This document shows, one piece after another, positions 1 through 5,516 of a stretch of DNA of 6,881 nt. Numbering within the stretch: position 1 is the stretch's first letter; every line of letters begins with the position of its first letter. Origin of the DNA: UBA2277 sp035477615 (lineage in GTDB: Bacteria > Patescibacteriota > Microgenomatia > UBA1400 > MFAQ01); NCBI GenBank assembly GCA_035477615.1, contig DATIKJ010000011.1, positions 1 through 6,881 on the forward strand, read 5' to 3'. Both the position numbers and the translations under genes were made by a program. The notes below the pieces were generated by a model that saw only the letters and a list, made by a program, of their open reading frames with translations, was not told the DNA's origin and ran no database searches.

Positions 1-1125
1 CTCACCTCCCAAAAGGGATATACCATTTCCACCAACATCAGCGAGTTCGACCGTGTCTTAGGCCCTGGCCTTACCAAAGGTGGTGTCTATCTTCTTGCTG
101 GTCAGCCAGGTATTGGCAAATCCACTATTCTTACTCAGCTCGCCATCTCCGTCACTAACGATGTGTATTATGTTTGCTCAGAAGAAAACCCCGCTCAGGT
201 CGCGACTAGAATCAAGAGATTATCAAAAAAAGACACTCCCAACATCCACCTCATCAACACTTCCATTGTGGATAACATCTGTGAAACCATTGCCAAAAAC
301 CCCAATTCTCTTGTCATCGTCGACTCCATTCAGTCCGTTTACACTAACCAAAACGCAACTACTCCAGGCTCTCCATCACAGATTAGAGATAGCGCCTCAC
401 TTCTCATCCAAACAGCCAAAGAACATTCCACCCCTCTAATCATTGTCGGCCATGTCACTAAGGATGGCACCATCGCCGGCCCTAAAATGCTTGAACACAT
501 GGTTGATACAGTTCTCGAACTTTCTGGCGATAGACAGCACCTTCTTCGCTTGCTTAGAACTGTCAAAAATCGCTTTGGTCCAACAGATGAAACTGGTCTT
601 TTTCAAATGACGAGCGCTGGTCTAGAAGAAGTCAAAGATCCAGGCGCCATTTTACTCGATGGCCGTATCAAAAATGCTCCAGGCTCATGTCTTACCATGA
701 TTATGGAAGGCACCAGACCACTCACTGTCGAGATTCAAGCCCTCGTTGTTTCTTCTCCACTTCCCATTCCTCGTCGTATTGCCAAAGGTATTTCTATCAA
801 CCGTCTGCAGTTAATTTGTGCCATTCTCACGAAACACCTACATCTCCCCATTGCCGAAAAAGATGTCTTTGTCAATGTCACTGGCGGTCTAGACGTCAAA
901 GACCCAGGCGCCGATCTGGGTATTGCTTTGGCCATCATCTCCTCGGCCAAAAACATCCCCCTTCCCGAAGGTTCCATCTGCTTTGGTGAGCTTGGACTCC
1001 TAGGAGAAATCCGCAAGATTGGCTTTAGTGACAAAATGCTCAAAGAAGCCAAAGCTCTTGGCTATACCAAAATCTACTCTCCAGGCACGCACAAAACCAT
1101 TCGCGACGTCACTCTCCACGCTTGA
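1..1125 (+). CDS. radA: RadA/Sms DNA repair ATPase, 5' end cut off by window
   Basis: RadA is a RecA-like cytoplasmic ATPase that helps process recombination intermediates and extend D-loops. The frame is open from base 1, giving 374 visible residues against about 450 in full-length family members, so the N-terminal C4 zinc finger and linker lie upstream. Numbering from the first visible codon: Walker A GQPGIGKST at 34-42, the YVCSEEN segment at about 57-63, Walker B-like LVIVDS at about 104-109, the RadA signature KNRFG at 189-193, and a C-terminal Lon-like domain from about residue 240 containing VTGGLDVKDPGADLGIALAI. The C-terminus after the Lon-like domain is rather short. The TGA stop overlaps the -35 box of the next gene, and no terminator follows, so read-through into the 1200-1871 gene is likely. 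The family call is secure. Confidence 0.97.
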   Translation, partial: LTSQKGYTISTNISEFDRVLGPGLTKGGVYLLAGQPGIGKSTILTQLAISVTNDVYYVCSEENPAQVATRIKRLSKKDTPNIHLINTSIVDNICETIAKNPNSLVIVDSIQSVYTNQNATTPGSPSQIRDSASLLIQTAKEHSTPLIIVGHVTKDGTIAGPKMLEHMVDTVLELSGDRQHLLRLLRTVKNRFGPTDETGLFQMTSAGLEEVKDPGAILLDGRIKNAPGSCLTMIMEGTRPLTVEIQALVVSSPLPIPRRIAKGISINRLQLICAILTKHLHLPIAEKDVFVNVTGGLDVKDPGADLGIALAIISSAKNIPLPEGSICFGELGLLGEIRKIGFSDKMLKEAKALGYTKIYSPGTHKTIRDVTLHA

Positions 1126-1150
1126 CTTATTCCCCTTTCCGAGGTATTAT
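1122..1150 (+). promoter_or_regulatory. Sigma70-type promoter of the 223-aa orphan gene
   Basis: TTGACT (1122-1127) is separated by exactly 17 bp from TATTAT (1145-1150), predicting a start near 1157 and a leader of about 43 nt. The -35 box overlaps the TGA stop of radA. The promoter, including part of its spacer, closely matches the one at 1906-1934. Confidence 0.8.
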
Positions 1151-1184
1151 AGGGCGTTCTAATCTTTTTCTCACGCAAATTGAC

Positions 1185-1191
1185 AAGGAGG
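1185..1191 (+). promoter_or_regulatory. Strong ribosome binding site that fixes the start at 1200
   Basis: AAGGAGG lies 8 nt before the ATG at 1200. The same frame is open back to a TTG at 1122, but that TTG is the -35 box of the promoter, so the ATG at 1200 is the start to use. Confidence 0.9.
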
Positions 1192-1199
1192 AAGGTAAT

Positions 1200-1871
1200 A
1201 TGTTAATTAAGACTCTAAATGGCGATACTATGCCTGCTTTCACCCCCACGGAAATTCTTGAGAGGAGATCTTCTTTTTTAAGTAAACGTAGATCTCACTC
1301 TGACTTTCTAATGACCCTAGACGTCATAACAGGAATTGAAAACATCATCAAGGTGCACGGCTTTGTCAATTACGACTCAGCCATAAACCTGGCCTATATT
1401 GCCACAAGTAATTTATTTAACGCTTACGATTTCAAATTTGGCTATGTCTATAGAATTTCCTCCCAATACATTCCGGAGTATATCCGCGATAATGAGGAAG
1501 AAATTCATCGCTTCTTGGAGTATGTAATCCTGATCCTCATCGCCCTCGGTTGGGTCGTCAGCCAAAAAGAAGACACGGACTGGTACTACTTTGTCTTCGC
1601 ACCACTACAGTCTCTCACTCCCGAAGCTATTGAGCTCGAAACCAAGCAAAGAATCAATCAAATGGCTTGCATTGCGCTCAAGACGATCAATGCTGGCTTA
1701 CAAAGCCACACCGAAGTCTTTTACGCAGCCGATCTCGGACTCCCAGAAAGCTATCATCCAAGCGATTTTGAACTGATCTTCAACCGGCTCTCTGAGCTGC
1801 TCTCTCCAGGCTGGACACTTCAACCTCTCCCCGGCCAAGGATTCAAGATCAAACCCGCCACCCCTAAATAG
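1200..1871 (+). CDS. Orphan 223-aa protein, possible tandem winged-helix-like units
   Basis: I do not recognise a family. The start at 1200 is set by AAGGAGG 8 nt upstream. The predicted protein has no signal peptide. One very hydrophobic stretch (about 107-120, YVILILIALGWVV) could be a membrane segment, but it looks more like a buried helix running into a beta hairpin. Two segments have the same pattern: a helix, then GW, a strand, a polar turn, a strand, then a proline. They are residues about 101-136 (LGWVVSQKE...WYYFVFAP) and about 188-222 (PGWTLQPLPGQGFKIKPA). This pattern is typical of a winged-helix recognition helix plus wing, so a DNA-binding or protein-interaction role is conceivable but unproven. 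The gene has its own promoter (1122-1150) and a terminator that contains its TAG stop, so it is an independent monocistronic unit. Confidence 0.85.
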   Translation: MLIKTLNGDTMPAFTPTEILERRSSFLSKRRSHSDFLMTLDVITGIENIIKVHGFVNYDSAINLAYIATSNLFNAYDFKFGYVYRISSQYIPEYIRDNEEEIHRFLEYVILILIALGWVVSQKEDTDWYYFVFAPLQSLTPEAIELETKQRINQMACIALKTINAGLQSHTEVFYAADLGLPESYHPSDFELIFNRLSELLSPGWTLQPLPGQGFKIKPATPK

Positions 1872-1883
1872 GGGTGGTTTTTT
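1858..1883 (+). terminator. Intrinsic terminator overlapping the stop codon
   Basis: CCACCCC (1858-1864) pairs with GGGGTGG (1871-1877) across the TAAATA loop and is followed by six T (1878-1883). The TAG stop of the upstream gene (1869-1871) lies in the loop and the first base of the 3' arm, so the last codons of the gene form the hairpin. Confidence 0.9.
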
Positions 1884-1905
1884 ATACCCGATTAGCCTCA
1901 AGACC

Positions 1906-1934
1906 TTGACTTTTCCCCCTCTTTGTGGTATTAT
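1906..1934 (+). promoter_or_regulatory. Sigma70-type promoter of the 214-aa orphan gene
   Basis: TTGACT (1906-1911), 17-bp spacer, TATTAT (1929-1934) followed by AGG, predicting a start near 1941 and a leader of about 68 nt. The leader contains a small GCCC-N6-GGGC hairpin at 1949-1962. Over the 32 bases from the -35 box through TATTATAGG, 26 are identical to the promoter at 1122-1150, including 11 of 17 spacer positions. Confidence 0.82.
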
Positions 1935-2008
1935 AGGACACGTTTCAAGCCCAACGACGGGCACGCCCTTTAAACTCATATATTTCACTTGTCTCATGGA
2001 GGTTTCTA

Positions 2009-2653
2009 ATGCAAAAGTATTATTTCACCCCAGACGCCATCAGTGGCGTAAAGATTACCATATTTGACCAGCACGGTCAAATCCTCCATCCCGCTCCAGA
2101 AAATGGCCGGCTCGGGTGTTACCGCCACGGAACCAAGATCACCATCGCCCTCAAAGTCGAAGGTGAACACCAGTGCTATACCCTCGACCATAAAACACTG
2201 GAACGTGTACCTAAAAAAGTTTCCCCGGTCGGAGAATACACGAAAAATCTTACCGTTGACTGCTCCACTGGCTCCGGACAGGTCGCCTGCTGGCCGTCAA
2301 ACATGGTATGCCTGGAAATGGCCGGGCAAAGATTCAATATCGGCCTGGCAAATCAAGATGGAATTTTCTACTTCGTCGTGGAAGAATTTATTTCCACCCC
2401 GACGGAAGGTCTTCCCTCAGGTACTGTCATCGGTTTTTCCCTCCTCAGGGGTCTCGGCGTCGTCGCCTACAAACCTCTCTTCGACGCGCGCATTCACTGG
2501 ACATCACTCCCCAAAGACCCCAAAACTCGTCTTCGCATGATCAAACCACTTACCCTACTCGAGCTGAGCAAGGAAGATGTCGTTCCAGTCAACGGAAGTA
2601 GCAGCTTCCGCTACGAGATTAAGAATGTGAAATATTACTCCTCCGTTCGTTAA
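2009..2653 (+). CDS. Orphan 214-aa protein, probably beta-rich
   Basis: I do not recognise a family. The start ATG at 2009 has GGAGG (1998-2002) 6 nt upstream. There is no evident signal peptide or membrane helix. The sequence alternates short hydrophobic and polar runs separated by Gly, Pro and Asn turns (for example VKITIFDQHGQIL and TKITIALKVEGE in the first 55 residues), which suggests a mostly beta fold. Five cysteines lie in the N-terminal half (37, 56, 85, 94, 101) and none follow; 94 and 101 with 85 could bind metal or form a disulfide, but no known motif is obvious. The C-terminal part (about 150-214) is basic. It is a single-gene unit with its own promoter, Shine-Dalgarno and terminator, built like the preceding orphan gene, which hints at shared control. 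Confidence 0.85.
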   Translation: MQKYYFTPDAISGVKITIFDQHGQILHPAPENGRLGCYRHGTKITIALKVEGEHQCYTLDHKTLERVPKKVSPVGEYTKNLTVDCSTGSGQVACWPSNMVCLEMAGQRFNIGLANQDGIFYFVVEEFISTPTEGLPSGTVIGFSLLRGLGVVAYKPLFDARIHWTSLPKDPKTRLRMIKPLTLLELSKEDVVPVNGSSSFRYEIKNVKYYSSVR

Positions 2654-2654
2654 A

Positions 2655-2681
2655 AAAAGCCCCGGCCAGTCCGGGGCTTTT
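2655..2681 (+). terminator. Strong intrinsic terminator of the 214-aa gene
   Basis: GCCCCGG (2659-2665), loop CCAGT, CCGGGGC (2671-2677), then TTTT. An A-tract before the stem pairs with the T-tract, extending the hairpin. It begins directly after the TAA stop at 2651-2653. Confidence 0.93.
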
Positions 2682-2690
2682 CCTTATTTC

Positions 2691-2719
2691 TTGACAAATA
2701 TTGCTTTCTCTGTTACTAT
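2691..2719 (+). promoter_or_regulatory. Near-consensus sigma70 promoter of a non-coding transcript
   Basis: TTGACA (2691-2696, perfect -35 consensus), 17-bp spacer, TACTAT (2714-2719). The predicted start is near 2726. It begins about 10 nt after the preceding terminator, and no plausible protein gene follows on this strand before 3373, so it serves a short transcript ending at about 2800. Confidence 0.8.
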
Positions 2720-2725
2720 ATAGGC

Positions 2726-2800
2726 AGCTTAATGAGCAATCATTAAGTCAGAAATTTACGCAAGTATTTTTCGCAAGAAGCCTCCGCAAGGAGGTTTTTT
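2726..2800 (+). ncRNA. Candidate ~75-nt small RNA of GCAA-capped hairpins
   Basis: The transcript is delimited by the promoter at 2691-2719 and a terminator at 2778-2800. Hairpin 1 is a perfect 8-bp stem, CTTAATGA (2728-2735) with TCATTAAG (2740-2747), closed by GCAA. Hairpin 2 has TAC (2757-2759) pairing GTA (2764-2766) around GCAA, then a T-T/T-T internal loop, then GAAA (2751-2754) with TTTC (2769-2772). Hairpin 3 is the terminator, CCTCC-GCAA-GGAGG. A fourth GCAA (2773-2776) can cap a competing stem TTTC/GAAG that would break up hairpins 2 and 3. GNRA loops are stable caps and tertiary or protein contact sites. I do not recognise an RNA family. The only ORF is four codons long (2732-2746). 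An orphaned leader/attenuator is the main alternative. Confidence 0.6.
2778..2800 (+). terminator. Intrinsic terminator of the small RNA
   Basis: CCTCC (2781-2785), GCAA tetraloop, GGAGG (2790-2794), then six T (2795-2800); the stem extends through AAG/TTT pairs. On the minus strand the same hairpin lacks a good U-tract, so it is a poor terminator for the convergent gene ending at 2812. Its arms resemble Shine-Dalgarno and anti-Shine-Dalgarno sequences. Confidence 0.88.
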
Positions 2801-2811
2801 GTTGCTTATCA

Positions 2812-3309
2812 TTACTTCACTTCTACTTCAATATTCACCACTTTTACATCAACAATATCCGCATCATCTACAAAGTCTCTCCTATCACGATGTTCATCAG
2901 TCATGAGGCCTACAAAGTCTCTCAGTGCTTCTTCAGTCAGTTCTTCCCCGGTAAAGCAGCCATCCAGCCACATATACCAAAGAGCCTCTGCTTCTTTTAC
3001 CGTGTGTGACATTTTCATTACATCCTCAACTATCACCTCATATCTGACTTGCATGCCACCACGTCTATTTTGAAACGCTGTATAAAAAACTCTCTCCTCA
3101 ACTGTTCTCTCGTCCCATTTTATCTCGATCATTTCCATATCTACATCTTCCAACTCTCTGTCTGGAACAATATCCCAATATGTTACTTCTGGGAAAGCTC
3201 TTTCCCAGCTTTCCATCTCACCCATTGGTCCTACGTCATTCACTTTTTGCAGTATTTCTGCCTTCAGTTTTGCATACTCAACAGAACTTGGTCTATCTTT
3301 TTCAATCAT
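2812..3309 (-). CDS. Orphan acidic 165-aa protein
   Basis: I do not recognise a family. The protein is strongly acidic (about 42 Asp/Glu against 21 Lys/Arg), with a single cysteine (118) and no signal peptide or membrane helix. The middle (about 60-101) could form a beta sheet (EMIEIKWDERTVEERVFYTAF, then MQVRYEVIVEDV). Residues about 103-135 look helical and aromatic-rich (ALWYMWLDGCF), and the tail (151-165) is an alternating V/D/E/K strand. No Shine-Dalgarno precedes the ATG at 3309; a -10-like TAATAG (3323-3328 on this strand) would give a leader of only about six bases. It is divergent from the copper module with 63 bp between starts. Its 3' end faces the small RNA, whose terminator lies 11 bases beyond its stop. 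Coding status is supported by uninterrupted length and composition only. Confidence 0.75.
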   Translation of the reverse strand: MIEKDRPSSVEYAKLKAEILQKVNDVGPMGEMESWERAFPEVTYWDIVPDRELEDVDMEMIEIKWDERTVEERVFYTAFQNRRGGMQVRYEVIVEDVMKMSHTVKEAEALWYMWLDGCFTGEELTEEALRDFVGLMTDEHRDRRDFVDDADIVDVKVVNIEVEVK

Positions 3310-3372
3310 AAGAGATTTTACACTATTAGAAAAAACCCATTATTCACCAAAAAGAGATAAAATAACTATTCA
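3310..3372. promoter_or_regulatory. Divergent promoter region, both genes nearly leaderless
   Basis: This AT-rich 63-bp gap separates two opposite starts. On the plus strand GATAAAAT (-10 TAAAAT at 3358-3363) ends 9 nt before the ATG at 3373, placing the RNA start a few bases from the start codon; no clear -35 is visible. On the minus strand TTGGTG (3345-3350) and TAATAG (3323-3328) are 16 bp apart, giving a leader of about six bases for the gene starting at 3309. Neither ATG has a Shine-Dalgarno. The two promoters overlap and would compete. Confidence 0.45.
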
Positions 3373-4395
3373 ATGTCAGGTATTAGTCTATTCACTATTT
3401 TTCTCACCGGCCTCACTACCGGCGGACTCACCTGTCTGGCTATTCAGGGAGGCCTGCTGACCTCGATCATTGCCAAGCAAGAAAAACAAATCACCAAAAC
3501 CAACAATACCGTCTCCGTTGTTTTTTTTCTCCTCGGTAAGATTCTTATCCATACACTCCTAGGTGCCCTTCTTGGTACCCTTGGTCAAACTCTTACCTTC
3601 TCTCCCATCACTCGTGGTTGGATTCAGATTACCATCGGTCTTTACCTCCTCGGCATCGCCGGCAATCTCTTAAACCTCCATCCGCTATTCCGCTATTTTG
3701 TCATCAAACCTCCCAAGTTTCTAGCACGTCTTACCAAAAATGAGTCCCAAAGCCAATCCCTCTTTGCTCCTTTCCTTCTCGGACTAACTACAGTCTTTAT
3801 TCCTTGTGCCGTCACTCAGGCCACCGAAGTCATTGCTATTGGTTCGGGTAATCCTCTTTATGGTGCTGTCATTATGTTTGCTTTTATCTTGGGTACATCA
3901 CCCACCTTTCTTCTTTTCGGCTTTCTACTAAATTCAGGAGCCAAAGCCTTTCAAAAATACTTTCCTCAAATAGCCGCCATTGCCCTTATCGGCATGTCCG
4001 TATATACCATCAATAATGGTATTGGTCTCACCGGTTCGATCTACACTATCCAAAACTTTTACCAAGTAGCCGTCCATCCCGATGTTCTCTCTGCCAGTGC
4101 CGACAATGAAGTTACTATCCAAAATGGCTTTCAAATAGCCCAAATTACCGTCACCAACGGCGGTTACGCTCCTCAGCTAATTACTCTCCAAAAAGACATT
4201 CCAGTTCGCCTCACTCTAAAAACCATCGATGTTCAATCCTGCTCACGCGCCTTTACCATTCCTGCATTAAATATCCAAAAACTCCTTCCTCAATCAGGTG
4301 AAACTATCATTGAGTTCACACCCAAAACTCTCGGCCCCCTCGCCTTCTCCTGCTCTATGGGTATGTATACCGGCCGTTTTAATATCATTAATTAA
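3373..4395 (+). CDS. UreH/TauE-type membrane protein with C-terminal cupredoxin domain
   Basis: Probable copper or heavy-metal handling protein of the inner membrane. About six membrane helices fill residues 5-220: roughly 5-32, 46-72, 83-102, 130-156, 160-188 and 198-220. The core has the features of the UreH-like/TauE-SafE and DsbD-like transporters: TGLTTGGLTCLAIQGGLL near the N-terminus (Cys21) and VFIPCAVTQATEVIAIGSGN around Cys145. Residues about 250-339 form a cupredoxin-like domain: ITVTNGGYAPQLITLQKDIP, then SCSRAF (Cys290), then EFTPKTLGPLAFSCSMGMYTG with Cys327, Met329 and Met331 as candidate metal ligands. The usual cupredoxin histidines are absent, suggesting a thiolate/thioether Cu(I)-type site rather than a blue-copper site (inference). 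The copper chaperone gene follows after 5 nt. The ATG at 3373 lacks a Shine-Dalgarno and is probably leaderless. The substrate is not proven; sulfite export is unlikely. Confidence 0.88.
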   Translation: MSGISLFTIFLTGLTTGGLTCLAIQGGLLTSIIAKQEKQITKTNNTVSVVFFLLGKILIHTLLGALLGTLGQTLTFSPITRGWIQITIGLYLLGIAGNLLNLHPLFRYFVIKPPKFLARLTKNESQSQSLFAPFLLGLTTVFIPCAVTQATEVIAIGSGNPLYGAVIMFAFILGTSPTFLLFGFLLNSGAKAFQKYFPQIAAIALIGMSVYTINNGIGLTGSIYTIQNFYQVAVHPDVLSASADNEVTIQNGFQIAQITVTNGGYAPQLITLQKDIPVRLTLKTIDVQSCSRAFTIPALNIQKLLPQSGETIIEFTPKTLGPLAFSCSMGMYTGRFNIIN

Positions 4396-4400
4396 TTTCC

Positions 4401-4643
4401 ATGTTCAACTTTCTAAAGTCTAAACCAATCGAGAATCTAGAAACCGTCAATCTGAAACTTTCCGGCCTTCATTGTACCTCTTGTGCTATTAGTATCGATC
4501 TCACTCTCGAAGATATTCCTGGTGTCCAAAATTCTTCCACCAACTACGCCAAATCAGAGCTAACCATCACTTTTGACCCCGCCAAAACAAATCTCAAGTC
4601 CATCAAAAAAAGTATCCACAACCTCGGCTACATCGTCTCCTAA
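4401..4643 (+). CDS. HMA-domain copper chaperone, CopZ-like
   Basis: Small soluble 80-aa protein with one heavy-metal-associated (HMA) domain of the beta-alpha-beta-beta-alpha-beta ferredoxin-like type, the usual size of CopZ chaperones. The metal motif GLHCTSC has Cys25 and Cys28, corresponding to the family motif GMxCxxC with Leu in place of Met. Further family features are SIDLTLEDIPGV (33-42), the strand SELTITFDPAK (52-62) and the closing KKSIHNLGYIV (69-79). Proteins of this family bind Cu(I) and hand it to a membrane transporter; the neighbour upstream by 5 nt is the likely partner. In many relatives the HMA domain is fused to the N-terminus of the UreH/TauE protein, so this may be a split and reordered version (from memory, to be verified). 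No Shine-Dalgarno is visible, so translation is probably coupled to the upstream gene. Confidence 0.9.
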   Translation: MFNFLKSKPIENLETVNLKLSGLHCTSCAISIDLTLEDIPGVQNSSTNYAKSELTITFDPAKTNLKSIKKSIHNLGYIVS

Positions 4644-4646
4644 TCT

Positions 4647-5513
4647 CTATCTTCCCTCTACTCTTATTGTCGCTTTTCTTATACTTTCTTCATTTACCGG
4701 AATTTTTTCCAAATATGTAGCTATATGTTTCCCAATTTTTTCCACATACTGATGAACAGGGTGATATCCATCTCGAGGTAAATACAAATCTGGTGCACTC
4801 ACCTGCTCCTCGTATTTTGAAATCCCAGGATACTTAGCGTTCGCCCCAAAGCCCCGACTCTTTATTCTCATTGATAGCCATAGCAACACTCGATAATAGT
4901 CTTCTCTATTATTTTCTGCCTGTCCTTTTTCAACTCGATCAGTTCGGAGACTATCATAGATATACGGAGCGATCGTCCAAAACTGTGCCATTTCGTTTCC
5001 ATCTTCCAGTCTGGGAAATATTCTATCTATATCATCCTTATCTATTTCCGAAACGTATTCCATGGTAGCCAAAGCAAAATCATGGCAAGCTGGTGCATGT
5101 TCATGAGTCAACAGACGCACAATATTGGCGCTAATCCCCATCAAATGCAATCTATCATATCTATTTCTTATCTCCCCTTTTTCCTGCCATTCATCCAACA
5201 TCGCTTTTGCTTCAGCATCCAGAAAGTACGGCAGTGCATGTTCTCTTTCTTTCCATGTCGCTCTTTCCAAAATCAATTTCCCCGGTTCCCATTTTCGGTA
5301 CTCCGTGCTCGACTTTAAATCATTTACTGCATTTCCGTCACTGCTTCCATCTTCTTTTCTTGGCCAAAACCAATTGCTCATTAAGGGGATCGCTCCTCGA
5401 TTTTGTTTTAATTCAAAATAGTTCACCCCGGAAAAATCATACTCAGGAAGCGCGTCAACCATTTTCTCTATCTCCCTAGGACTCAAAGAGCCAGTTTCCG
5501 TAGAAAATATCAT
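4647..5513 (-). CDS. Orphan 288-aa protein, second gene of a two-gene operon
   Basis: I do not recognise a family. The protein appears soluble, without signal peptide or membrane helices. It is rich in Trp/Tyr/Phe and charged residues: N-terminal segment with YDFSGVNYFELKQNRGAIP (25-43) and SNWFWPRKEDG (46-56), an acidic helical middle (about 80-225) with HEHAPACHDF (137-146) that holds three histidines and a cysteine, and a C-terminal helix pair (about 250-288). The His/Cys/Asp cluster could bind a metal, but I see no known catalytic motif. The ATG at 5513 follows the stop of the 50-aa gene by 3 nt and has GAGG about 11 nt upstream inside that gene, so the two are co-translated. Its TAG stop lies 3 nt from the stop of the convergent chaperone gene, with no terminator in between. 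Confidence 0.82.
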   Translation of the reverse strand: MIFSTETGSLSPREIEKMVDALPEYDFSGVNYFELKQNRGAIPLMSNWFWPRKEDGSSDGNAVNDLKSSTEYRKWEPGKLILERATWKEREHALPYFLDAEAKAMLDEWQEKGEIRNRYDRLHLMGISANIVRLLTHEHAPACHDFALATMEYVSEIDKDDIDRIFPRLEDGNEMAQFWTIAPYIYDSLRTDRVEKGQAENNREDYYRVLLWLSMRIKSRGFGANAKYPGISKYEEQVSAPDLYLPRDGYHPVHQYVEKIGKHIATYLEKIPVNEESIRKATIRVEGR

Positions 5514-5516
5514 TGA

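Noticed and set aside
1698..1997. 99-codon minus-strand frame overlapping the end of the 223-aa gene, its terminator and the next promoter.
   Set aside because: It is antisense to a well-supported gene and covers clear plus-strand transcription signals.
2732..2746. Four-codon ORF (Met-Ser-Asn-His-stop) inside hairpin 1 of the small RNA, possibly a leader peptide.
   Set aside because: No Shine-Dalgarno precedes it, it lies wholly in the stem, and no downstream gene is present to attenuate.
2726..2800. tRNA or CRISPR-type repeat as an explanation of the repeated GCAA motifs.
   Set aside because: No cloverleaf or T-loop (TTCRA) can be formed, and the repeats share only the loop and flanking C/G, with different stems and irregular spacing.
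2701..3009. Plus-strand frame across the small RNA and the 165-aa gene.
   Set aside because: It begins inside a promoter, reads through an intrinsic terminator and is the shadow of the minus-strand gene.
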